From assembly GCA_002409625.1 (NCBI GenBank), contig DHNY01000002.1, positions 62,001-126,000 of the forward strand: a DNA stretch of 64,000 nt, written 5' to 3'. A model generated the notes under the pieces. It was not told the origin of the DNA and did no database searches. It saw only the letters and a program-made list of their open reading frames with translations. The position numbers were made by a program, and so were the translations under genes. The first letter of the stretch is position 1. The number at the start of each line of letters is the position of its first letter. The DNA comes from Anaerolineaceae bacterium UBA5404 (GTDB taxonomy: Bacteria; Chloroflexota; Anaerolineae; Anaerolineales; Anaerolineaceae). Below are positions 32,638 through 40,946 of this stretch, in pieces.

Positions 32638-33825
32638 TTAGTCGCTTTTGCTGGCGTGTCTTTCCTGAAATAAATGAACCAACAACAAGCCAAGCCCAAA
32701 GTAAAATATGGCGGCGAGCAATAAAGGCAACAGGTTCTGAGTGCTCAAGGACAGGCTGAGTAAGCGACCGGGCAGAATGAAAGAAAGCCAGTTCCAATAG
32801 GATCCCCATTGAGGTAAAGACATCCCCAAACCACCCAGGAAGGTGTTGAGTAAAACCACCAAAGGCGCGAAAAGCATCAAGTGGACGCTTTCAGTGGCAA
32901 TCGCGGCTAAAATCAAGGCTACACCAATCATTGCCAGCAGGTAAAGCAAAGCAGCACCAAGCGCGGTCAAAACAAGCGTGATTTGAATGTTTAAGCTAAT
33001 CGCGGTGATTAATGCCGGGATCAAAAGGACTGCAAAGCAAAGCAACAACATTGCAAGACTGCTGGCGGAAACGGAGAGGACTTGGCTAATACCTAAAGCT
33101 TTCATGCGTTCGCCAAGGCTTTTATGGCGTTGGTCTATTACCCAGCGACCACTCAACACGATGAAGAAGGGTACCAAAGCGCAAAAGTAGGCAATGGATT
33201 GATTAAAGGCTGTTTGTTTTGGGTTATCTGCCGATTCTATTGGGGTTGCATCGATTTCATGGATAAGAATTTCCAAAAGGATGCTACTGCTTGCATGCTC
33301 TTTCATTTCTTCTTGCAAGGCCTTTAAGTCGGCGGGGCTCACCGGTTCGCCACGCGCTTCAAAAAAGTTGAGATAATCCTTAATCAGGAAGTTTTCGATC
33401 CAGATCTCCAGATACTGTTCGGCGAAAATCTCGCTAAGCGCGCCGGCAATCGATGCAGATGGTGTTAGATAAAGGGTAAAGACTTCTTCGGTTTTGGCGT
33501 TTTCAATGGTTTGGCTAAAATTATCTTTCACCACTAAAACAGCTTCGTACTTGCCCGCATACAAGTTGCGCTGGGCTTTTTCAAGGTCCTCAAGCTCTTC
33601 TACGTACATATTAGGCAACTGCCTCAGTTTTTGAACAAAAAGATCTAAAAACGCACCATCGTCTTCTGAAACCAAAGCGATTGGGATGCGTTCTGGCGCC
33701 TGGTTGCGGAACTGATAAAGGGGTAATAAGGCAAACAAACCAGCTAAAGCCAGGAATACCCATAACAAAGCCTGGCGGGAAAGCAGGCGCAAACGCATTC
33801 GGAAGAGTTTGCCAAACCAGTTCAT
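32638..33825 (-). CDS. ABC-2 type transporter permease
   Basis: This 395-aa protein has an N-terminal membrane helix (about residues 15-35), a large extracytoplasmic loop of about 150 residues (VSEDDGAFLDLFVQKLRQLP and following), then five or six membrane helices in residues 205-385. This layout matches the ABC-2/YhgE-like exporters. It overlaps the preceding permease gene by 4 nt, so the two probably form a heterodimer driven by the ATPase at 36584-37312. The exported substrate is unknown. Confidence 0.85.
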   Translation of the reverse strand: MNWFGKLFRMRLRLLSRQALLWVFLALAGLFALLPLYQFRNQAPERIPIALVSEDDGAFLDLFVQKLRQLPNMYVEELEDLEKAQRNLYAGKYEAVLVVKDNFSQTIENAKTEEVFTLYLTPSASIAGALSEIFAEQYLEIWIENFLIKDYLNFFEARGEPVSPADLKALQEEMKEHASSSILLEILIHEIDATPIESADNPKQTAFNQSIAYFCALVPFFIVLSGRWVIDQRHKSLGERMKALGISQVLSVSASSLAMLLLCFAVLLIPALITAISLNIQITLVLTALGAALLYLLAMIGVALILAAIATESVHLMLFAPLVVLLNTFLGGLGMSLPQWGSYWNWLSFILPGRLLSLSLSTQNLLPLLLAAIFYFGLGLLLVHLFQERHASKSD

Positions 33826-35036
33826 TCGCGCAACCGCCTCTCAAATAAAGGCAAACTAAGCAAACCTGCTCCTATGACCCACAAAAGCAGGCTGAGTAAA
33901 GGCGTTCGGATATACTCAAACCGCGCGTTATAAAGGGAGGCGGCAAAAGCGTTCAGGCTGGCGCGCAAGGGTAAGAACTTGCCGATTTGCGCCAGTGCGG
34001 GAGGCATCACTGCCTCAGGCAAGAAAATGCCACCCAAAAAAGCAGCAATAAGTGTGAAAAAGAATGTTACCCAAAGCGCGGAATCGCCCTTTGGAAAGAG
34101 CAAAGCAATCAATACAGCCAAACTGGCAAAGCATAAAGCAATCAGGATGAGGGCAAAGACTAACGCGAAGACATTGCCGGTTAAAAAGATGTTTGAGCCC
34201 GAAAGCAGGATGCCAATAATCAGCATTGGCAAACAAATGACAAGGATATAAGCCGTTCCAGCAAGCACCCTTGCCAGGAGATAGATACGGCGATGCCTGC
34301 CACCAAGCACGCCACGGCTTAATACATGACCCTCAAAGTCCCGCGCGTAAAAGCCACTCACCGGCACCATGCCTAAAGCCGCAAAAAAAGTGAAGACTGC
34401 TGCGCTGTAATATTCATAGGGCAAATATCGACCCAGGGGTGAGATGCCTTCAAAGCGGAAGTAACTTTGGCGGTCTAACAGGCGTGCTAAGACCTCGATT
34501 AAGACCGAGTAGTAATGGTCAGATGCCACATTGAAGTCGAATTTATTGGCAATATCCATATAAACTACGTCTATGGTATTTTGGATGTTATTAAAGCCCA
34601 TCACCATTTGCTCAGCAACGGGTAAAAAGAAGCCTGTTTCCATGGCGTAATCTGGATTGATCCACACTTCAAAACTGACCTTTTCACGGTAAAGGAGTCT
34701 GCTTGTGGTATCAGCAGGCACGTAAACCATAAAGGCGACTTCGCCGGCTTCAATGGCGGTTTGGCCTTCGTCAATACTTTTGACAAAATCCAACGCGAAG
34801 AGCTCGCTAAAGCTTTTACTGCCTAACATGGTGCGCACAATGAGGTTGATGTCAGGGGAATCATCCTCAAGATACAAAGCCACCCGCAGCGTTGAAAAAC
34901 GCTTGTTAGAGAAAAACATAGGCGCGATGAGAGAAGCCAGCAAGAATAAAGTTATCACTGAGGTGACGATGGGCACCATCAGTGATAACTTGTTGCTAAA
35001 TAAGCGTTTTAACTCAATGCGGATGAGACTGAACAT
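33822..35036 (-). CDS. ABC-2 type transporter permease
   Basis: This 404-aa protein has the same layout as its downstream partner: a first helix at about residues 16-40, a long extracytoplasmic region (ALYLEDDSPDINLIVRTML onwards), then six helices between residues 215 and 395. The Gly-rich cytoplasmic motif RGVLGGRHRRIYLLARVLAG is a likely coupling region to the ATPase. It starts 36 nt after the lipoprotein gene and is translationally coupled to the second permease. It is part of a four-gene minus-strand exporter operon. Confidence 0.85.
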   Translation of the reverse strand: MFSLIRIELKRLFSNKLSLMVPIVTSVITLFLLASLIAPMFFSNKRFSTLRVALYLEDDSPDINLIVRTMLGSKSFSELFALDFVKSIDEGQTAIEAGEVAFMVYVPADTTSRLLYREKVSFEVWINPDYAMETGFFLPVAEQMVMGFNNIQNTIDVVYMDIANKFDFNVASDHYYSVLIEVLARLLDRQSYFRFEGISPLGRYLPYEYYSAAVFTFFAALGMVPVSGFYARDFEGHVLSRGVLGGRHRRIYLLARVLAGTAYILVICLPMLIIGILLSGSNIFLTGNVFALVFALILIALCFASLAVLIALLFPKGDSALWVTFFFTLIAAFLGGIFLPEAVMPPALAQIGKFLPLRASLNAFAASLYNARFEYIRTPLLSLLLWVIGAGLLSLPLFERRLRE

Positions 35037-35072
35037 ACCGCTAAGGTTCCGCGGATCTTATCCGCTAAGGAC

Positions 35073-36587
35073 TTAATTGAAGCTTTCAAGTAAGTCGTCA
35101 AAGCTTTCGAAGCGTGTTGCACCTGAAAAATCTGGCATATTGATGTCAACACTCTTTGAGAACTTGAGCAGGCTTTCGATATCCAGGCGTCCGCCCATAT
35201 TTTGTCCCATGAAGTCGACATCCAGATCGAATGTCATTTTTTGTTCGTACTCACTGGATTTTTTAAGCTCGGTTACTTCACTTTTTACGGTTAAAACGCC
35301 ACTATCGAAGCCCATTTGGCTAAGCTCGTCGCTGGCATTGAGTGTGAAGGTGTAGTTGCCCGTTTCTTTGCCTTTGGATGGAATGGTTTCGCCTCGGATA
35401 TCCAAATTGCCGTAGTCCATAGGCAGGATGGCTGTGCCTTGCATGACATAGGAGTCTTTAGCTTTTTGGTTTGTAAGTCTTAATTCGAAATCGGCAAAAG
35501 GTGATTGAAGAAGGACTTCAAGGTCAAACTGGCGACCCTCATTTGCCTTTTTAATAAAGAGATCCATGGGAGAACCATCAATATTAGCTTGCATCTTTAT
35601 TGCAATCGGTTCTGGTTTCATCCGAGACAGAAAAGCCGGTTTGCGGAAGTAAAGGGTTAAACCAAGCTGTATATCCTCAGGAAAGAAATAGGGGCTTTCA
35701 ATGTTTTCCAGTAAACTATCGATGCCTTCTATAAAGTTGCTTCGAATATCATCAGCAGTAAGCTCATAATAGCCTTCATCTGGTGCGTTCATGTTTATTT
35801 CGACGATCAGGTCCAGAAGCTTGCCATCTTCGCGGGTATGCTCAAGCACAGCCTTAGCCAGCTCGATGATATCATCCCGATTGAGCTTAGTCGTAAGTTC
35901 ATCAACCTTCTCTGCGATGCCGAAAACCATCATCGAGGTTTCAGTTCTCTCAATCTTTTCTTTATCAAGCCCTTTAGCCACGACTTTAACGAGGTCATTG
36001 CGGATGTCTTTGAGTGAGCTCAGGTCAACTTCGTCTCTACCATCTTGCCCATTTTCCTCTTGGCTGATTGCTTGCACAAAGTCATTGATGCGATCTGCCA
36101 TGGGTATGCTTTTATTGAAGTTAAGCTTTGAGTCAAAAGCATATACCGCGGCTTGACCAGCAAGAAGCATGGGGATGTCCAAGAACAGCTCGTTTTTGTT
36201 CAGCGCAAACTGTCCGTTAAGGCCAGCACCTTCAAAACTGACCAGGCTTTGTCCATCGGGCATGTTGTAAGCTGTGTCAAGTGTGATTGACTGTCCATTA
36301 ATCTGCGAATCCATGCTTGGATCAAAGTTAACGTTTGACACACGCATTTTGGTTTGGGCAGTGTAGGAGCCGGTGTTGCTCAATTTGGCAATGTCACCTC
36401 CCAATCCATCGCCATACTTGATAGGCGGATTGGGTTCAAGGTAGTCAAAAACTTCTTCTTGCAAGACCATATCAAAAAGGCCACGGGACAATTGATCGTT
36501 TTTGTTTTCTTTGGGTGCACAGCCTGCCACACCAACCAAAAGAACGACGCATAAGATACTAAGAAAAACACGTTTGAACAACTTCAT
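35073..36587 (-). CDS. Large lipoprotein of unknown function in an ABC operon
   Basis: This 504-aa protein begins with a lipoprotein signal peptide (KRVFLSILCVVLLVGVAGC), lipobox VAGC with the lipidated Cys at residue 23, so it is anchored outside the cytoplasmic membrane. The rest is soluble and beta-rich with no recognised domain; it has repeated strand pairs such as YTAQTKMRVSNVNFDP, FALNKNELFLDIPML and QLGLTLYFRKPAFLSRM that might form a lipid- or glycan-binding fold. It overlaps the ATPase gene by 4 nt and precedes the two permeases, so it is probably the external accessory of that exporter. No function is assigned. Confidence 0.75.
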   Translation of the reverse strand: MKLFKRVFLSILCVVLLVGVAGCAPKENKNDQLSRGLFDMVLQEEVFDYLEPNPPIKYGDGLGGDIAKLSNTGSYTAQTKMRVSNVNFDPSMDSQINGQSITLDTAYNMPDGQSLVSFEGAGLNGQFALNKNELFLDIPMLLAGQAAVYAFDSKLNFNKSIPMADRINDFVQAISQEENGQDGRDEVDLSSLKDIRNDLVKVVAKGLDKEKIERTETSMMVFGIAEKVDELTTKLNRDDIIELAKAVLEHTREDGKLLDLIVEINMNAPDEGYYELTADDIRSNFIEGIDSLLENIESPYFFPEDIQLGLTLYFRKPAFLSRMKPEPIAIKMQANIDGSPMDLFIKKANEGRQFDLEVLLQSPFADFELRLTNQKAKDSYVMQGTAILPMDYGNLDIRGETIPSKGKETGNYTFTLNASDELSQMGFDSGVLTVKSEVTELKKSSEYEQKMTFDLDVDFMGQNMGGRLDIESLLKFSKSVDINMPDFSGATRFESFDDLLESFN

Positions 36588-37312
36588 AGGTTTACCTCCG
36601 TAAAATCAATAATATCTAAAATAGTTTGATCGACTTTAGCAAAGTCGTTATTGCAAAGAGTCAAAAAAGCCTCTTTCGTTCCTTGAAAGCGCACCTTGCC
36701 ATGGTTGAGGATTAAAAGTTCATCTGCAATATTGAGCAAATGATGCGCGTTATGCGAGCTGATGATTTGGCTCATGCCTTGTTCTGCCAGCTCGCTGAAA
36801 AAATGGTGCATGCTTTTGATTTGTGCAATGTCCATGCCTACCAATGGCTCATCCATAATCAGCAACTCCGGCTTGTTGATGAGCGCGACGGCAAGGTTTG
36901 AGCGTCGTTTCATACCGCCGGAGAGGGTATTTACGCGCTTTTCACGCACCTGGGAAAGGCCTGTTTCGTCCAAAAGTTGCATAAAATGCGCTTCCTGGGA
37001 CTTAAAGGAGCCTTCAGACCAATAATAAAGGTTGTCGATAACAGAAAGTTCTTCGAATAATGCCATGTCCTGGGGCACATAAGCCAAAAGAGGACGCAAA
37101 AGCTTGGGTTTACGCAGGGCATCAATGCCATTGATGTGCACTTCGCCCGCATCTGGGCTTAGAATGAGCGAGATAATCTTGAGCAAGGTTGTTTTGCCAG
37201 CGCCATTGGGACCCATAACGCCTAAAACTTTGCCTTTTTCCAGGTTAAAGGAAATGCCATCCAGAATAAGATCTTGTTTATAGCTTTTTGTAATGCCCTC
37301 TAACTTGAGCAT
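36584..37312 (-). CDS. ABC transporter ATP-binding protein
   Basis: This ATPase of about 242 aa has the full set of motifs: Walker A GPNGAGKTTLLK (about residues 35-46), Q-loop AYVPQDMALFE, signature LSGGMKRRSNLA, Walker B LLIMDEPLVGMD and the switch His in SSHNAHHLL. It powers the two ABC-2 permeases downstream. The start is taken at ATG 37312; a TTG at 37318 is possible since GGAAGGA precedes both. A -10-like TATAAT lies about 30 nt upstream. The operon runs ATPase, lipoprotein, permease, permease, with overlaps at nearly every junction. Confidence 0.93.
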   Translation of the reverse strand: MLKLEGITKSYKQDLILDGISFNLEKGKVLGVMGPNGAGKTTLLKIISLILSPDAGEVHINGIDALRKPKLLRPLLAYVPQDMALFEELSVIDNLYYWSEGSFKSQEAHFMQLLDETGLSQVREKRVNTLSGGMKRRSNLAVALINKPELLIMDEPLVGMDIAQIKSMHHFFSELAEQGMSQIISSHNAHHLLNIADELLILNHGKVRFQGTKEAFLTLCNNDFAKVDQTILDIIDFTEVNL

Positions 37313-37442
37313 GAGCAATTGTTCCTTCCTGAATTGAAATTATACTCGACTATTTTATAAAGACCCGAAGCCTGTGGTTTAAAAAAGTGAAAAAACAGGG
37401 AACATTGATACAATAGCGGTATCAAAGTTAAAAAGAGAGCAT

Positions 37443-38243
37443 ATGAAACCACAATTAGCGTTTTTAGAATTATGGGCAAGACAAGCCGGCCGAATGGCAA
37501 TAGCAATGCGCAAGGAAGATTTGGGCATAGAACACAAAGGGAAAACCGACTTGGTTACCCGCGCAGATAAAGCCATTGAAGCCTATTTACTGGCGGAAAT
37601 TGAAAAGCATTTTCCCGGTCACACCGCCCTGGCAGAAGAAAGCGGCATGCACCAAAGAAACAGCCAACATGCCTGGTATATTGACCCGATCGATGGCACG
37701 ATAAATTACGCGCATGGCTTGCCGGAGTTCAGTATTTCTATCGCCTATGCTTTTGAAGGTGAAGTTCAGGTTGGCGTTGTTTACCAACCCGATATGGACG
37801 AAATGTTTAGCGCGGTAAAAGGTGAAGGCGCCTGGTTAAATGGTAAGCCGATGAGCGTTTCCAACATTGACGACTTGCTCAATTCGCTTTTGATTACCGG
37901 TTTTAGACATTCATTATTGGATACACCTCGCTCAAACCTGGACAATTTCATTCACATCGCGCGAAATTCGCAAACCGTGCGGCGATTAGGCTCTGCAGCC
38001 TTGGATTTGGCATACGTGGCTGCCGGTCGTGCCGAGGGCTTTTGGGAGATTGCCTTAAACCCCTGGGATGTTGCGGCAGGCATTTTGCTGGTGCGCGAAG
38101 CTGGCGGAATAGTGGAAGGGCATTTTGGCGAGGCAAATTTATTGGAAGGCAGTGTGGACATCCTTGCCGCCAATCCTGACATTTTTCCTCAATTGCGTGG
38201 CTTGTTGATTGATGTTAAAGAGAAAAAACACCGCGGCATATAG
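37443..38243 (+). CDS. Inositol monophosphatase family protein
   Basis: This 266-aa Mg-dependent sugar phosphatase has the family's metal motifs: AEESGMHQR (first Glu), WYIDPIDGTINYAHGLPEF (about residues 78-97), and the C-terminal PWDVAAGILLVREAGG with the third Asp. It may act on inositol, histidinol or other phosphates; SuhB-type members also take part in rRNA transcription. AAAGAGAGC precedes the ATG. It is divergent from the ABC operon and separate from the mevalonate unit downstream. Confidence 0.92.
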   Translation: MKPQLAFLELWARQAGRMAIAMRKEDLGIEHKGKTDLVTRADKAIEAYLLAEIEKHFPGHTALAEESGMHQRNSQHAWYIDPIDGTINYAHGLPEFSISIAYAFEGEVQVGVVYQPDMDEMFSAVKGEGAWLNGKPMSVSNIDDLLNSLLITGFRHSLLDTPRSNLDNFIHIARNSQTVRRLGSAALDLAYVAAGRAEGFWEIALNPWDVAAGILLVREAGGIVEGHFGEANLLEGSVDILAANPDIFPQLRGLLIDVKEKKHRGI

Positions 38244-38322
38244 GCTTTATTCTGGATGGGATGGCTGAACTGTCGCCAGTTTTTAGAAACAAGAAAAAGT
38301 CAGTTTAAGGCCATTATGCGCT

Positions 38323-38328
38323 TATAAT
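38323..38328 (+). promoter_or_regulatory. -10 box of the leader upstream of HMG-CoA reductase
   Basis: A perfect TATAAT (38323-38328) lies 263 nt before the HMG-CoA reductase start, giving a probable RNA start near 38335. The -35 region is weak. Confidence 0.45.
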
Positions 38329-38374
38329 CAAAGCACAGCATAAACAGCGTTTAAGAAGGTGAGGAGCACGCGTA

Positions 38375-38470
38375 GTGGCAGCGAAGGATGGACGCGTGAA
38401 AGTGGTTCTCATAACACCAGCTATGATGACTACTTTGTGGCACCAACGATGCCATAAAGCCTGGTTTTAG
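38375..38470 (+). CDS. Possible 31-aa leader peptide
   Basis: A short ORF starts at GTG 38375, 8 nt after GAGGAG (38361-38366), and would encode 31 residues beginning MAAKDGRVKVVLITPAMMTT and ending with TAG at 38470. The stop falls 14 nt before a strong hairpin with a T tail (38485-38509). It lies between a TATAAT box and the HMG-CoA reductase gene. This is the geometry of an attenuator leader, but the codons show no obvious run for one amino acid. The inverted pair CACGCGT (38368-38374) and ACGCGTG (38392-38398) brackets its 5' end and could instead mean a structured RNA. Confidence 0.3.
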   Translation: MAAKDGRVKVVLITPAMMTTLWHQRCHKAWF

Positions 38471-38484
38471 ATGGTTTGGATTGT

Positions 38485-38509
38485 AAAAGGCAGCAAAAAG
38501 CTGCCTTTT
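38485..38509 (+). terminator. Terminator or attenuator in the HMG-CoA reductase leader
   Basis: AAAAGGCAGC (38485-38494) and GCTGCCTTTT (38500-38509) form a perfect 10-bp stem with an A5 loop. It lies inside the 347-nt gene-free interval 38244-38590. A second small hairpin, ATGCTT/AAGCAT, sits near 38560-38576 just before the gene. Confidence 0.7.
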
Positions 38510-38590
38510 GCATAAGCTTGATAGTTTTTTAGAGTTTCAAAAAGCTATAAATGGAGTATATGCTTGGCAAAAGCATGAATTAAGGCGCCT

Positions 38591-39880
38591 ATGAATAAGA
38601 AATTTTACCAACGCAGCTTGCCTGAACGTTACCAATACCTGCTTGAGAACACCCAAATGAGCCACGCGGATTTGCAGTCCTATTTGCCTGAAGGCGGCTT
38701 GCAGCCTGATAAAGCGGATGCGATGGTGGAAAACGCGATTGGCGTGTTTGGCTTGCCCATTGGCATCGCCCAAAACTTTGTGGTCAATGGCAAAGCGGTT
38801 TTGGTGCCTATGGTGGTTGAAGAGCCATCGGTTGTTGCTGGTGCTTCCTTTATGGCGAAACTGGCGCAAGCCTCAGGTGGCTTTAAAGCCAGTATGACCA
38901 GCCAGGAGATGATTGGTCAACTTCAAATCCTTGATTTGCCTGATACCCATGCGGCTCTGACTTTACTACAACAACACAAGGCTGAGCTTTTGGAGCTTGT
39001 CAACCAAAATGCCCCACGCTTGGTTCAGCGTGGCGGTGGCGCGCGTGATATACAAGCCCGCATGATCGAAGATTCACCAATCGGCAGTTTTCTTGTGTTG
39101 CATCTCATCCTGGACGTGCGTGACGCGATGGGTGCCAATGCTATCAACACCGCCCTTGAGCAACTTGCCGAGCCTGTCACCAAGCTGATTGGTGGGCGGG
39201 TGCATCTCAAAATCCTTTCCAACCTGGCTGACCGCCGACTGGCCACCGCGGAAGCCACTTTTGCGCCAGAAGTCCTTGCCTTTGGCGATTTTTGCGGTGA
39301 AAGTGTGCGCGATGGCATTTTGGAAGCCTGGGCATTTGCCGCAGCAGATCCTTACCGCGCTGCTACTCACAACAAGGGCATTATGAACGGGGTTGACGCG
39401 GTGGTCCTCGCCACTGGTAACGATTGGCGTGCCATTGAAGCTGGCGCGCATGCCTACGCCGCTCGAAATGGTAGCTACACCAGCCTTTCAGAATGGCACA
39501 AAGACGAAAACGGACATCTGCACGGCAAGCTCACCCTGCCCATGGCCATCGGTACGGTAGGTGGTGCCACGCGCGTGCATCCCACAGCGCAGGCGAATCT
39601 CAAACTTATGGGCGTGCAAAGCGCTGAAGAACTGGGCGAAATTATCGCGTCGGTTGGTTTAGCGCAAAATCTGGCAGCCATGCGTGCCCTGGCTACCGAA
39701 GGCATCCAACGTGGGCACATGAGCTTGCATGCGCGTCAGGTTGCTCTATCGGTTGGTGCCACACCTCAAGAAGCACAAATCATTGCCGAACGAATGGTGC
39801 AAGAGAAAAATATCTCTGCCCATCATGCCCGGCAAATCCTCCAAGAAACGAAAGAAGATACCCATGACTCATCCCAATAA
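38591..39880 (+). CDS. mvaA: Hydroxymethylglutaryl-CoA reductase, class II
   Basis: This 429-aa enzyme reduces HMG-CoA to mevalonate (or the reverse) in the cytoplasm. The class II type is shown by MVENAIGVFGLPIGIAQNF with the catalytic Glu (about residues 47-65), DAMGANAINTALEQL, HNKGIMNGVDAVVLATGNDW with the catalytic Lys and Asp, and RGHMSLHARQVA with the catalytic His. It lacks a membrane anchor. The Shine-Dalgarno (AAGGCG) is weak. It is followed by an archaeal-type HMG-CoA synthase overlapping by 17 nt, then by a thiolase homologue. The group is the entry to isoprenoid synthesis by mevalonate, although class II enzymes can run in the degradative direction. Confidence 0.94.
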   Translation: MNKKFYQRSLPERYQYLLENTQMSHADLQSYLPEGGLQPDKADAMVENAIGVFGLPIGIAQNFVVNGKAVLVPMVVEEPSVVAGASFMAKLAQASGGFKASMTSQEMIGQLQILDLPDTHAALTLLQQHKAELLELVNQNAPRLVQRGGGARDIQARMIEDSPIGSFLVLHLILDVRDAMGANAINTALEQLAEPVTKLIGGRVHLKILSNLADRRLATAEATFAPEVLAFGDFCGESVRDGILEAWAFAAADPYRAATHNKGIMNGVDAVVLATGNDWRAIEAGAHAYAARNGSYTSLSEWHKDENGHLHGKLTLPMAIGTVGGATRVHPTAQANLKLMGVQSAEELGEIIASVGLAQNLAAMRALATEGIQRGHMSLHARQVALSVGATPQEAQIIAERMVQEKNISAHHARQILQETKEDTHDSSQ

Positions 39881-40946
39881 TCATGACCATCATCTCGTCC
39901 ACAAACCTGCTCGCGCGGTGGGCATCAGCGGTTATGGCGCATATGTGCCTCGTTATCGCCTGCCCGCAAAAGAAGTCGCCCGTATATGGAGTGGCGGAGA
40001 AGGCGGTTTGCCCATCATCGAAAAAGCCGTGGCAGGCTTGGATGAAGACGTCATTACCATGTCCATTGAGGCTGCCCGCAACGCGCTCAAACGCTCAGAC
40101 ATCCAAGCCGAGCAACTGCGCGCGGTTTGGGTGGGAAGCGAGTCGCACCCTTATGCGGTTAAGCCCAGTGGCACGATTGTCGCTGAAGCTATCGGCGCAC
40201 CCCGCCACATCCAGGCTGGCGACTGGGAATTTGCCTGTAAAGCCGGCACCGAGGCTATGGTAGCCGCAATGGCATTGGTTGGCTCCGGCATGGGTGATTA
40301 CGGTTTAGCCATCGGCATGGATACCGCCCAGGGAAAACCCGGCGATGCCTTGGAATATACCGCTGCATCCGGTGGCGCGGCTTTCATTATTGGCAAAGCT
40401 GAAAACGCACTGGCAGAAATCATCGCCAGTTACTCTTATGTTTCTGATACACCCGACTTTTGGCGCCGGGCACATGCTTTTTATCCCGAACATGGGCAGC
40501 GCTTTACCGGTGAGCCGGCTTATTTTGCGCATATCACCGCCGCGACTGAAGTTATGCTCGCCGAAACGGGTTACACCGCCAAGGATTTTGCCTACGCCAC
40601 CTTCCACCAGCCTAACACCAAGTTCCCCCAACGCGTGGCAAAGAGCCTGGGTTTCTCGCCAGAGCAAATCGCACCCGGTTTGCTGGTGCCACACATCGGC
40701 AACACCTATTCCGGCTCGGCGATGATCGGTCTTACCGCCATTTTAGACATTGCCCAACCCGGCGACCGTATTCTGATGACCTCTTACGGCTCCGGCGCAG
40801 GTTCGGACTGCTTCATTATAGAGGTGCGTGATGCGATTTTGGAACGCCGTGACCGCGCGCTGAGCACCCAGGGTTATATCGCCCGCCGTACAGAAATTGA
40901 TTACGCCACCTACGTGCGCTTTAGGGGCGAGATTGTGATCGAATAA
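39864..40946 (+). CDS. Hydroxymethylglutaryl-CoA synthase, archaeal type
   Basis: This 360-aa enzyme condenses acetyl-CoA with acetoacetyl-CoA. After a His-rich N-terminus (PNNHDHHLVHK) it begins GISGYGAYVPRYRLP, as in archaeal-type synthases. The catalytic Cys is in WEFACKAGTEAMVAAM, the catalytic His in ATFHQPNTKFPQRV, and GNTYSGSAMIGL completes the active site. In archaea this enzyme forms a complex with an acetoacetyl-CoA thiolase and a DUF35 protein. Here the thiolase homologue follows with a 1-nt overlap, but no DUF35 gene is nearby. ATG 39864 is chosen over earlier in-frame starts inside mvaA. Confidence 0.93.
   Translation: MTHPNNHDHHLVHKPARAVGISGYGAYVPRYRLPAKEVARIWSGGEGGLPIIEKAVAGLDEDVITMSIEAARNALKRSDIQAEQLRAVWVGSESHPYAVKPSGTIVAEAIGAPRHIQAGDWEFACKAGTEAMVAAMALVGSGMGDYGLAIGMDTAQGKPGDALEYTAASGGAAFIIGKAENALAEIIASYSYVSDTPDFWRRAHAFYPEHGQRFTGEPAYFAHITAATEVMLAETGYTAKDFAYATFHQPNTKFPQRVAKSLGFSPEQIAPGLLVPHIGNTYSGSAMIGLTAILDIAQPGDRILMTSYGSGAGSDCFIIEVRDAILERRDRALSTQGYIARRTEIDYATYVRFRGEIVIE

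Noticed and set aside
38335..38510. Known riboswitch class upstream of mvaA
   Set aside because: No TPP, SAM, glutamine, ZTP, preQ1 or cyclic-di-GMP core could be recognised; the region is kept only as an unclassified leader.
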